A stretch of 64,000 nucleotides of DNA. It comes from CAZART01 sp964487555 (lineage in GTDB: Bacteria; Bacteroidota; Rhodothermia; Rhodothermales; VXPQ01). A program made the position numbers and the translations under genes. The notes below the pieces were generated by a model. The model searched no databases and was not told where the DNA came from. It saw only the letters and a list, made by a program, of their open reading frames with translations. How positions within the stretch are numbered: position 1 is the first letter of the stretch; each line of letters starts with the position of its first letter. Of this stretch, positions 26,298 to 35,071 are shown piece after piece. The DNA is taken from NCBI GenBank assembly GCA_964487555.1, contig CAZART010000005.1:1-64000 (forward strand), given 5' to 3'.

Positions 26298-28580
26298 ATG
26301 CCGGGAATCGTGAATTGGATGAATCAACAGATCGGATTGCTCGGGCTGGTGACGGCCATGTCGTTCTCGACCTCCTCAGAATCGGTTCCCAAAACAGCTC
26401 ATATGGAAACGCAACGTATCTATACTACCGGAACCGTCACCGACGAGGACATCGTTGATTCGCTGCTGGCGCAGATGACGATCGCGGAGAAGCTCGGCCA
26501 GCTGACGCTGTACGTCGGCCAGTGGACCGACGTAGGCCCCCGTGTGTCGGAGGGTGGAGAGCAGGAAATCGTCGAAGGCAAAGTCGGGACGTTTTACGGA
26601 ATCCATGGAGCCGATTATACTCGAGAGATGCAGCGGATCGCCGTCGAGGAGTCGCGCCTCGGGATTCCGCTCCTCTTCGCGCATGACGTGCTGCACGGAT
26701 TCCGCACCATCTTTCCCGTTCCGCTCGCGCAGGCGAGCAGCTGGAACCCGCAGCTGGTTCAAGAAGCCGCCCGTATAGCCGCCGTCGAGATGTCGGCACA
26801 CGGAGTGCACTGGACGTTCACGCCCATGATCGACGTGTCGCGGGAGCCGAGATGGGGTCGCGTCGTCGAGGGATCGGGGGAAGATCCGTATCTCACGTCG
26901 GCGATGGCGGTCGCGCAGGTCCGAGGGTATCAGGGCGCGGATCTCAGCGACGTGAACACGGTCCTCGCGACGGCGAAACACTTCGTCGGCTATGGCGACC
27001 CCGAAGGAGGCCGCGACTATAACACGGTCGACATCACCGAGCGCACGCTGCACGAGATCTATCTGCCGCCGTTCAAGGCGGCCGTCGACGCGGGAGTGGG
27101 ATCCGTAATGGCCGCTTTCAACGACATAGACGGCGTGCCGATGCACGCAAACGAGCGGCTGATCAATGGGCTGCTTCGCCGTTCGTGGGGATTCGAAGGC
27201 GTTCTCGTGAGCGATTATACGGGCGTGCTGGAGCTAATTCCGCACGGCGTCGCGGCCGACTCTACACAGGCGGGCACGCTGGCGCTCAAGGCCGGCGTCG
27301 ACGTCGACCTGGTGAGCGGTATCTACCTGACGCTCGAAGACGAGATCGAATCCGGCAGGATTTCCATGCAGGTCGTCGATGAAGCCGTGCGTAGAGTACT
27401 GCGGGCGAAGCATCAGCTAGGCCTTTTTGACGATCCCTATCGTTACAGCGACGCCGCACGTCAGACTGAACTGACGCTCACGTCCTCGCATCGTGCAACG
27501 GCCCGGGGGCTCGCCCGCGAATCGATCGTCTTGCTGAAGAACGACGGCGACCTGCTGCCGCTTTCCAAGAACGTACGGCGTCTTGCCGTGATCGGTACGC
27601 TTGCGGATGATGCGGCGTCGGCACTTGGTGGCTGGTCGGCGGCCGGACGCCCGGAAGACGTCGTGACGATTCTCGAAGGCATTCGACGAGCGATTCCGGA
27701 TGCCGAGATCCGCTATGAGAAGGGGGCGGATTGGCAGGAGGACGATGCAAGCGGGATCCCTGAGGCCGTTGAGGCCGCAGGGCAGGCCGACGCCGTCGTG
27801 CTCGTCGTCGGTGAGCACCGCAATCTGAGTGCGGAGGCGAACAGCCGGGCGTCGCTCGATCTGCCCGGCGCCCAGGCGGAGCTAGCCGGAGCCGTCTACG
27901 CCACGGGCAAACCGGTTGTGACCGTGCTCACGAATGGACGTCCACTGGCGACGGCCTGGCTCGATGAGCACGCGCCGGCCATCCTCGAGACGTGGTTTCT
28001 CGGTATAGAGACGGGGACGGCCGTCGCGGATGTGATTTTCGGCGACTACAATCCCGGCGGGAAGCTTACGATGAGTGTGCCGCGCACTTCAGGCCAGGTG
28101 CCGATTTACTATAATCACAAGAATACGGGCCGCCCGCCGTCTGCGGATGAGAAATACACCTCGAAATACGTCGATCTTCCCTGGACACCGCTCTACGCGT
28201 TTGGACACGGCCTATCCTACACCACGTTCGATTACGGTGCACCGCGATTGAGTGCGCCGCGCATCGGCCCGGGGGAAGAAATGGTCGTGGAGACGGACGT
28301 CACGAATTCCGGCAAGGTAGCCGGCGATGAGGTCGTTCAGCTCTACGTGCGAGATGACGTGGCGAGTGTTACACGGCCGATAAAGGCACTGAAGGGATTC
28401 CGCCGCATCCGACTCGAGCCCGGCGAGCGTCGTACGGTTCGATTTGTCCTCCGTGCCGACGACCTGGCCTTATACAATCGCGATATGGAATTTGTAGTCG
28501 AGCCCGGTACGTTTACCGTCTACGTCGGCGGCAGCTCGACGGACGTGCAAGAAGCCCGCTTCGAGATCGTCGACAGGTAA
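26298..28580 (+). CDS. GH3-family beta-glucosidase
   Basis: 760 residues. GH3 N-terminal barrel with EKLGQLTLYVGQ, the substrate-binding ATAKHFVGYGDPEGGRDYN, and the nucleophile Asp306 in GVLVSDYTGV; then the C-terminal alpha/beta domain (GARESIVLLKNDG-like segment, VVVGEHRNLSAEANSRASLDLPG) and a fibronectin-III-like tail (PRIGPGEEMVVETDVTNSGKVAGDEV). GH3 beta-glucosidases accompany known beta-1,2-glucan loci and cleave sophorooligosaccharides exolytically; the architecture is that of periplasmic BglX. The N-terminal hydrophobic stretch is weak as a signal peptide. RBS AGGAG is very close to ATG 26298; ATG 26319 is an alternative. Confidence 0.93.
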   Translation: MPGIVNWMNQQIGLLGLVTAMSFSTSSESVPKTAHMETQRIYTTGTVTDEDIVDSLLAQMTIAEKLGQLTLYVGQWTDVGPRVSEGGEQEIVEGKVGTFYGIHGADYTREMQRIAVEESRLGIPLLFAHDVLHGFRTIFPVPLAQASSWNPQLVQEAARIAAVEMSAHGVHWTFTPMIDVSREPRWGRVVEGSGEDPYLTSAMAVAQVRGYQGADLSDVNTVLATAKHFVGYGDPEGGRDYNTVDITERTLHEIYLPPFKAAVDAGVGSVMAAFNDIDGVPMHANERLINGLLRRSWGFEGVLVSDYTGVLELIPHGVAADSTQAGTLALKAGVDVDLVSGIYLTLEDEIESGRISMQVVDEAVRRVLRAKHQLGLFDDPYRYSDAARQTELTLTSSHRATARGLARESIVLLKNDGDLLPLSKNVRRLAVIGTLADDAASALGGWSAAGRPEDVVTILEGIRRAIPDAEIRYEKGADWQEDDASGIPEAVEAAGQADAVVLVVGEHRNLSAEANSRASLDLPGAQAELAGAVYATGKPVVTVLTNGRPLATAWLDEHAPAILETWFLGIETGTAVADVIFGDYNPGGKLTMSVPRTSGQVPIYYNHKNTGRPPSADEKYTSKYVDLPWTPLYAFGHGLSYTTFDYGAPRLSAPRIGPGEEMVVETDVTNSGKVAGDEVVQLYVRDDVASVTRPIKALKGFRRIRLEPGERRTVRFVLRADDLALYNRDMEFVVEPGTFTVYVGGSSTDVQEARFEIVDR

Positions 28581-28711
28581 CGCGACGGTCCCGCTCGCAC
28601 CGACAATACAAGACGAACGTCCTATCCGCCGGACGGGCAAGCCACCGGCCACCTGGGCGACCAAACGAAAGAAAAGGCTCCTCTCGGGACACAAAAAACT
28701 AAAACGGAAGC

Positions 28712-30217
28712 ATGATACAGACCTGGTTTATCCCCCATCGAGTCCGACGTTCTGCCAGGACCTTCGGTCTCGTCACGGTCACCCTCACGACGCTCTTTTT
28801 CTTTGGACAGGGCGTCCGGGCTCAAGAAGCCGCGCCGCGGAACGTAGTGATCCTCATGAGTGACGACCATCGGTACGATTTTATGGGCTTCCATCCGGAT
28901 GCGCCTGATTTTCTCCAGACGCCTAACATGGACCGGATGGCCGCGGAGGGTGCACACATTCGCAATGCGTTCGTCACGACGTCGCTTTGCTCGCCGAGCC
29001 GGGCCTCCATCCTCACCGGACAATATGCCCATACCCATGGGGTCGTCGATAACTCCAGTCCGATTCCGGAAGGCACCCGCTTCTTCCCGCAGGATCTGCA
29101 GCAGAACGGATACCGGACGGCCTACATCGGCAAGTGGCACATGGGTGAGGTCAGCGATGATCCGCAGCCCGGCTTTGACCGCTGGGTGAGCTTCCGCGGT
29201 CAGGGTGCCTACTACAATCCGCTGTTGAACATAGACGGAGAACAACGCCAGTTCGAAGGATACACGACCGACATCCTCACCGATTACGCGCTCGAGTGGC
29301 TCGGCGAGCAGGACGGAGACGAGCCGTTCTTCATGGTGCTGTCCCACAAGGCCGTACACGCCGAGTTCATGCCGGCGGAGCGGCACGAAGGCGAGTATGC
29401 AGACATCGATATCCCGTATCCACCGTCGATGGCCTATACGGAATCGAACTACCACATGAAACCGCACTGGGTGCGTGAGCAGCGGGGGAGCTGGCACGGT
29501 GTGGATTACATGTACCACGGTGATATGGACTTCAATGAGTTCTACCGCCGCTACACCGAAACACTGCTGGCGCTCGACCAGAGCGTAGGCCGCGTGCTCG
29601 ATCACCTCGACGCATCGGGGCTTGCCGACGAGACGCTCGTGCTGTACCTGGGTGACAACGGTTTCCTGCTGGGCGAACACGGGCTGATCGACAAGCGGAA
29701 CGCCTACGAGGAATCCATGCGGATTCCCATGCTGGCCTACGCTCCCGGCTTCATTGAGCCGGGCAGCACGATCGAGCCGTTGGTTCGCAACATCGACATC
29801 GCTCCGACCATTCTCGAACTGGCGGGTGCCTCCACGCCGATCGCGACGGAAGGCACCTCGTTTCTCTCGCTGCTCGCCGGCGCAGACGGCAAGGGAGCTG
29901 CCGATGGCCGCGAATTCCTTTACGAATATTACTGGGAGCATGCCTTCCCCCACACGCCGACCACGTTCGCTCTCCGCGGGGACCGCTACAAGTACATCTA
30001 TTATCACGGCATCTGGGACCTGAACGAGCTCTATGATCTCGAGGATGATCCCAATGAAAATCACAATCTGATCCGAATGCCCGGGTACCGTCAGGTCGCC
30101 GACGACATGCGCAATCGGCTATTTGATCGGCTCGAGGAGTCGAATGCCATGCGCGTTCCGATCCGCCGCGGCGGATGGCAGGCCGGTGAGCGCCTGCTGC
30201 AGGTGCCGAACCGATAG
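28712..30217 (+). CDS. Sulfatase-family (formylglycine-type) hydrolase
   Basis: 501 residues with a signal peptide (cleavage near VRAQ). Type I sulfatase features: metal Asp pair in ILMSDDHRYDF, the maturation motif C93-S-P-S-R97 whose cysteine would become formylglycine, GQYAHTHGV, YIGKWHMG, and LGDNGFLLGEHGLIDKR near the second metal site. Family members hydrolyse sulfate esters, and some are phosphodiesterases or phosphonate monoesterases. In this locus it may strip sulfate or a phosphodiester-linked group from the glycan. No formylglycine-generating enzyme is encoded in the window. It lies between GH3 and GH144 genes, 40 bp from the latter. Confidence 0.93.
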   Translation: MIQTWFIPHRVRRSARTFGLVTVTLTTLFFFGQGVRAQEAAPRNVVILMSDDHRYDFMGFHPDAPDFLQTPNMDRMAAEGAHIRNAFVTTSLCSPSRASILTGQYAHTHGVVDNSSPIPEGTRFFPQDLQQNGYRTAYIGKWHMGEVSDDPQPGFDRWVSFRGQGAYYNPLLNIDGEQRQFEGYTTDILTDYALEWLGEQDGDEPFFMVLSHKAVHAEFMPAERHEGEYADIDIPYPPSMAYTESNYHMKPHWVREQRGSWHGVDYMYHGDMDFNEFYRRYTETLLALDQSVGRVLDHLDASGLADETLVLYLGDNGFLLGEHGLIDKRNAYEESMRIPMLAYAPGFIEPGSTIEPLVRNIDIAPTILELAGASTPIATEGTSFLSLLAGADGKGAADGREFLYEYYWEHAFPHTPTTFALRGDRYKYIYYHGIWDLNELYDLEDDPNENHNLIRMPGYRQVADDMRNRLFDRLEESNAMRVPIRRGGWQAGERLLQVPNR

Positions 30218-30257
30218 AAGCGATCTACGAATGCGTGACGACGGGAGGACATTCAGG

Positions 30258-32813
30258 ATGCCGGGGAGAGGCGCACTCGTGCTGCTCGCGCTGATGCTCG
30301 TCTCTTCGACGACGGCACGCGGGCAGGATACTATCGTCTTATTTGATGAGAATGACGAGGTGGGTGCGGACTATCGCGCGGCGTCATCGGGCACATTCGA
30401 GGCGCCCGACACGCTGCATCTCATCGAGGGCACCAAACTCCCGCTCGCATTCGATCACGCCTTCAGCGGCGAGTCGAGTGGGCTGCTCGCGTATCGGCAC
30501 GCCGGCGGCTCGTGGCAGGTGGCCATTGGGCCCGACGAAGGCGTGGCATCTGACCTGACGGGATTCGACAGCCTCATTGTGTATCTGAACGGCCCCACGT
30601 CGATTCCGGGCGGGGAACTGCCCCGTATTCACATGGAAGATGAAGACGGGGGCCGGACGGAGCCGGTCTGGCTGAGCCCGCTGGAGAACGTTCGCACCGA
30701 TGATGAGGCGACCGGGTTTACCCCCGAGAGCGAAACGAATGCGATCATCGACGTTAGTTACGTCGAGGGGCGGCCCGCAAGCGAACGCCGTCCCGGCTAC
30801 CCGGAGGACCTGACGATCACGTTCGCGAACGAGCCGCTCGATACCTCGGTCGCGGGGATCGGTGTCCCGGCCGTTCCCGCGCACTTTGAGATCGTCACGG
30901 CGACAGGCCTTCGTCCGGAATTTCGGTTCCGCGACCTGAATGGAGACGGCACCCTGAGCCATACGGACGAGCACATCGAGGTGCGTTTTCCGGAGGCCGA
31001 GGGTTCGCCGCGCATGGTCACAACCTGGAAATTCACGCTCGCGCACACGCAGGGCCCGGGGCCGCTCGATCCGCCGGGCGAAGGCGACGTCTATCACCTG
31101 GCGCTCGCCTTTGAGGAGTTTACCCTCGACGGGGATGCCGACACGTGGCAGCGACTGAGCATTCCGTTTGACGAACTCACGGCCCGAGGGGACTTTTCGC
31201 CGGCGCAGCTCGGCTCCGTCGTCTTCGAGCATGGGGGTCGAAACGACGACATCCGCACGCTGTGGTTCGACCGTCTCGTGCTTGTGAAGAACGACGATAC
31301 GGACTTCCTCGAATTCGTGCAGGAACATACGTTTACGTATTTCTGGGAGGAGGCGAATCCGGCGAACGGGCTCGTCAGGGACCGTAGCAGACCCGGTTCA
31401 CCGGCGAGCATCGCCGCCGTCGGATTCGGTCTCTCGGCGCTGACGGTCGGCGTCGACCGCGGCTGGATCACACGGGAGCAGGGCCGCAATCGCGTCGCCG
31501 CGACGCTGCGCTTCTTCTGGAACGCGCCGCAGAGCACGGCGGCCGACGCCACCGGTTATAAAGGCTTCTTCTATCATTTTCTGGATATGCAGACCGGCCG
31601 TCGAGTCTGGGAATCCGAGCTGTCGACGATCGACACGGCGCTCCTGCTCGGAGGCGTGCTGCATGTCCGCGAATATTTCGGCGGTGAGACCGCGGTCGAA
31701 GAAGAGATCCGGGCCCTGGCCGATTCCATCTACCAGCGGGTGGATTTCGCCTGGATGCAGTTTCGGCATGCCGGGAACCCGTCGCCCGCGATCAGTCATG
31801 GCTGGCGGCCGGAGTCGGGCTTCATCCGGAACGACTGGCTCGGTTACAACGAGGCAATGATTCTTTACATTCTTGCCCTCGGCTCGCCCACCCATCCTGC
31901 AAGCGCTGATGCTTGGGATGCATGGGTGAGTGGCTACGGCGCGCAGTGGCGGACGGAATACGGCTATACGTTCCTGACTTTTCCGCCGCTCTTCGGCCAC
32001 CAGTATTCGCACGTGTGGATCGACTTCCGCGGCATCCGGGATGCGTATATGCGGGACAAAGGCATCGACTACTTCGAGAACTCCCGGCGGGCGACCCTGG
32101 CGCAACGCGCCTATCACATGGACAATCCGAGAGGGTATCCCAATTACGGGAAAAATGAATGGGGTCTGACGGCCTCCGATACGCCCACCGGCTACCGCGC
32201 GCGAGGAGCGCCGCCCCCGCAGAACGACGACGGAACGCTCGTGCCCACGGCGCCGGGCGGGTCCATCGTCTTCACGCCCGACGAATCGATTGCGGCGCTC
32301 CGTACGATGTACGAGACCCACAGCGGCCGTCTCTGGGGTCCGTACGGATTTCGCGATGCGTATAACGTGCAGCAGAATTGGTTCGATGAAGACTACATCG
32401 GCATCGATCAGGGGCCCATTCTGTTGATGATTGAAAATCACCGCACGGAGACGATCTGGGAGTTGACCATGCAGCACGAGGCCATTCAGCTCGGGCTCGC
32501 GAGGGCCGGATTTACCGGAGTGGACCTCGCTTCTGAGGGGGTGCCGGCCGGCGGCGCTCTTGAAATTGCCACCTTCCCAAATCCGGCTTCCCGCCTTGCA
32601 CACGTGAGATACCGGCTCGGGAGCGCCGGTGAGGTCATGCTCTCGCTCTACGACGTGCTCGGCCGACGTTTGGCCCGGCTCGACCGCGGGTACAAGCTTG
32701 CGGGTGACCATCAGGTGGAGGCGGATCTGTCATCGTTTCCTAGCGGAATGTATTTCGTGGTGCTGGAAGCATCGAGCGGAACGGCAACGAAGTCGATCGC
32801 GGTGATGCGATGA
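30258..32813 (+). CDS. GH144-like endo-beta-1,2-glucanase with T9SS sorting domain
   Basis: 851 residues from ATG 30258, chosen for its RBS GGGAGGA (30243-30249) and signal peptide (LALMLVSSTTARGQ). An N-terminal beta-sandwich (about 30-345) is interrupted near 165-275 by a module shared with the 1105-residue surface protein. The Glycoamylase-family (PF10091, GH144-like) alpha/alpha barrel spans about 347-755: YFWEEANPANGLVRDRS, GFFYHFLDMQTG, ESELSTIDTALLLGG with Glu454 and Asp459, YFENSRRAT and IGIDQGPILLMIENHRT. The C-terminal 80 residues are a T9SS domain (IATFPNPASR, PSGMYFVVLEA). The best-studied members are endo-beta-1,2-glucanases. Surface exposure fits a role as the first depolymerase. 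It overlaps the next frame by 4 bp. Confidence 0.85.
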   Translation: MPGRGALVLLALMLVSSTTARGQDTIVLFDENDEVGADYRAASSGTFEAPDTLHLIEGTKLPLAFDHAFSGESSGLLAYRHAGGSWQVAIGPDEGVASDLTGFDSLIVYLNGPTSIPGGELPRIHMEDEDGGRTEPVWLSPLENVRTDDEATGFTPESETNAIIDVSYVEGRPASERRPGYPEDLTITFANEPLDTSVAGIGVPAVPAHFEIVTATGLRPEFRFRDLNGDGTLSHTDEHIEVRFPEAEGSPRMVTTWKFTLAHTQGPGPLDPPGEGDVYHLALAFEEFTLDGDADTWQRLSIPFDELTARGDFSPAQLGSVVFEHGGRNDDIRTLWFDRLVLVKNDDTDFLEFVQEHTFTYFWEEANPANGLVRDRSRPGSPASIAAVGFGLSALTVGVDRGWITREQGRNRVAATLRFFWNAPQSTAADATGYKGFFYHFLDMQTGRRVWESELSTIDTALLLGGVLHVREYFGGETAVEEEIRALADSIYQRVDFAWMQFRHAGNPSPAISHGWRPESGFIRNDWLGYNEAMILYILALGSPTHPASADAWDAWVSGYGAQWRTEYGYTFLTFPPLFGHQYSHVWIDFRGIRDAYMRDKGIDYFENSRRATLAQRAYHMDNPRGYPNYGKNEWGLTASDTPTGYRARGAPPPQNDDGTLVPTAPGGSIVFTPDESIAALRTMYETHSGRLWGPYGFRDAYNVQQNWFDEDYIGIDQGPILLMIENHRTETIWELTMQHEAIQLGLARAGFTGVDLASEGVPAGGALEIATFPNPASRLAHVRYRLGSAGEVMLSLYDVLGRRLARLDRGYKLAGDHQVEADLSSFPSGMYFVVLEASSGTATKSIAVMR

Positions 32814-32887
32814 AATACAGGAGGAACAATCCGGCGCGGTCGGTGAAACCCGGCTCGATCCCTTATGACCCAACCCCAACGCGTGCT

Positions 32888-35071
32888 ATGAACCGATCTC
32901 TCTTGCCGTGTCTCGCTCTGGTGCTCGCGCTGGTCGGCACCTCGGGTGCTAACGCGCAGAATCCTGCCGGAAGCCCGGACGACCGAGCCGCATTCACCGG
33001 GCAGGGCGACGATACGATCACGATCCTCACGTTTAACATCTGGCACGACCAACAGGATTGGCTCGAGCGACTGAACGTTATCGTCGACGAACTCGATCAG
33101 CTTCGCCCCGACATCATTCTCCTCCAGGAAGTCCTGCAGAATCCCGACCTGCCGAACCAGGCTGCTACGCTGACTTCACGCCTCGGCTATGAGGATTATC
33201 ATTTCGTGTCCGTCGATCCTGAAGGGGCTTCCAAACGGTACGGCAATGCGATTCTCTCTCGCCATCCGATCGTCGAGACCGGCACGCGCATGCTGGAGCC
33301 GCGTAATGACTATCGCGTTGCGGCCTTCGCGCGAATCGACGTGCGCGGCCGGCCCGTAAGCGTTTACAGCACGCACCTGCATTACAGCGGCGATGCGCCC
33401 GGTACCGAGGTCCGCCGGAGCCAGATCCTAGACCTGATCGATTTCGTCGAGACGACGCGAGGCGATGCGCCGGTAATGATCGGCGGCGACTTTAACGCGG
33501 AGCCCGACGCGCCCGAGCTCGAGCTCGTTCGAACGCGTTTTCGTGATGCTTTTGCGGCCATCGTTCCACCGGCCGACGTAACGACGCTGAACACGGCCAA
33601 AGGCCACTCGCCGGGAAGAATCGACTACCTCTACGCGGGCCCGGAGCTCGATCCAATCCACGCCGAGATCGTCTTCGATGAGGTAGGACCTGACAGCCTC
33701 TGGGCCTCCGATCATTTCGGAGTGCTCGCTCGTCTCGGTTTTGAAACGCAAGATTTTGTCGATGATCTTCAGCAGAGAACGTTCCGATGGTTTTGGGAGG
33801 AGACGCCCGCGAACAACGGCTTGACGCCGGACCGCGCCCCTTCGCGGCCGTTTTCCAGCATCGCAGCCGTCGGATTCGCACTCCCGACCTATGCCATCGG
33901 CGCCGAGCGCGGATACATTTCTCGCGAAGACGCGGCCATCCGCACGCTGAGCACGCTCGAGTTCTTCTGGACCGCCCCTCAGGACACCGCGCGCACCGGA
34001 ATCGCCGGCCACAAAGGTTTCTTCTACCATTTTCTCGATATGAAAACCGGCGAGCGCTTTCAGACGACCGAACTGTCTACCATCGATACGGCCCTTCTCA
34101 TGGCGGGTGTCGTCTTTGCCGGCGAATATTTTGACCGCGACAATCACCGCGAGCGTGAAATACGCGCCCTGGCGGACTCGCTCTATCGCCGCGTCGAGTG
34201 GGATTGGTTTCAGCGAGAAGACGGGCTCATCACCATGGCCTGGCGCCCGGAGCGCGGTTTCGGCCCTGCCGCGTACCAGGGGTATGACGAAGCCATGATC
34301 CTCTACTTGCTTGCCCTTGGATCGCCGACCCATCCCATCGAGCCGCGCGCCTGGGACGCCTTCACCAGCACCTATAAATGGGCCGATTTCTACGGGTACG
34401 AGCACGTCAATTTCGCACCGCTCTTCGGCCATCAATATTCGCACCTATTCGTCGACTACCGCGGGATCTATGACGACTACATGCGCGAAAAGGGCATCGA
34501 CTACTTCGAGAACTCGCGAAGGGCGACCTACTCGCAGCGCGAATACGGCATCGACAATCCGAACGGCTTCGACGATTACAGCGGCGCTATCTGGGGCTGG
34601 ACGGCCAGCGACGGGCCCGCCGGCACGTGGGGCGTCGTCAACGGCGACAGCGTGCGCTTCCACACGTACTGGGCTCGCGGCGTCGCCGCCGGCGACATCC
34701 GCGACGACGGCACCATCGTGCCGACGGCGGCGGGCGGTTCCATCCCCTTTGCGCCGGAGATCACGATTCCGGCCCTCAAGAACATTCGCGACCGCTACGG
34801 TGATTTCGTCTACAACGAGTACGGATTTGTGGATGCCTTCAATCCGACGTACCGCATCGAATTCGGCGAACCGCAGCGCGGCCCCGTGGATCCCGAGCAC
34901 GGTTGGTTCGACGCCGATCAGCTCGGCATCGACCAGGGTCCGATCGTCGTGATGCTTGAAAACTACCGCACCGGCCTCGTCTGGGATATCATGCGCCAAT
35001 CCGACGTCATCGTGCGCGGCCTTTGTCGCGCCGGCTTCACCGGAGGATGGCTGAACGGCCGCTGCGACTAA
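32888..35071 (+). CDS. EEP-domain/GH144-like fusion enzyme
   Basis: 727 residues from ATG 32888, which gives a signal peptide (MNRSLLPCLALVLALVGTSG, then ANAQ); the frame opens at 32810, overlapping the previous stop (ATGA), so coupling to a longer form is possible. Residues about 40-285 are an intact EEP domain: FNIWHDQ, LLQEVL, YSTHLHYSG, GGDFNAEP, WASDHFGVLARL. Residues about 290-720 are a GH144-like domain paralogous to the preceding gene (FWEETPANNGLTPDRA, GFFYHFLDMKTG, TELSTIDTALLMAG with Glu395 and Asp400, LGIDQGPIVVMLENYRT). There is no T9SS tail, so it is probably periplasmic. I infer coupled removal of a phosphate-ester substituent and glucan cleavage. The stop overlaps the next start (TAATG). 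Confidence 0.88.
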   Translation: MNRSLLPCLALVLALVGTSGANAQNPAGSPDDRAAFTGQGDDTITILTFNIWHDQQDWLERLNVIVDELDQLRPDIILLQEVLQNPDLPNQAATLTSRLGYEDYHFVSVDPEGASKRYGNAILSRHPIVETGTRMLEPRNDYRVAAFARIDVRGRPVSVYSTHLHYSGDAPGTEVRRSQILDLIDFVETTRGDAPVMIGGDFNAEPDAPELELVRTRFRDAFAAIVPPADVTTLNTAKGHSPGRIDYLYAGPELDPIHAEIVFDEVGPDSLWASDHFGVLARLGFETQDFVDDLQQRTFRWFWEETPANNGLTPDRAPSRPFSSIAAVGFALPTYAIGAERGYISREDAAIRTLSTLEFFWTAPQDTARTGIAGHKGFFYHFLDMKTGERFQTTELSTIDTALLMAGVVFAGEYFDRDNHREREIRALADSLYRRVEWDWFQREDGLITMAWRPERGFGPAAYQGYDEAMILYLLALGSPTHPIEPRAWDAFTSTYKWADFYGYEHVNFAPLFGHQYSHLFVDYRGIYDDYMREKGIDYFENSRRATYSQREYGIDNPNGFDDYSGAIWGWTASDGPAGTWGVVNGDSVRFHTYWARGVAAGDIRDDGTIVPTAAGGSIPFAPEITIPALKNIRDRYGDFVYNEYGFVDAFNPTYRIEFGEPQRGPVDPEHGWFDADQLGIDQGPIVVMLENYRTGLVWDIMRQSDVIVRGLCRAGFTGGWLNGRCD

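Noticed and set aside
28510..28517. CGTTTACC and similar operator-like words inside GH3, GH144 and XylA coding regions
   Set aside because: Seven-base matches to half of the LacI-type operator occur by chance at this density; none is a full palindrome near a start.
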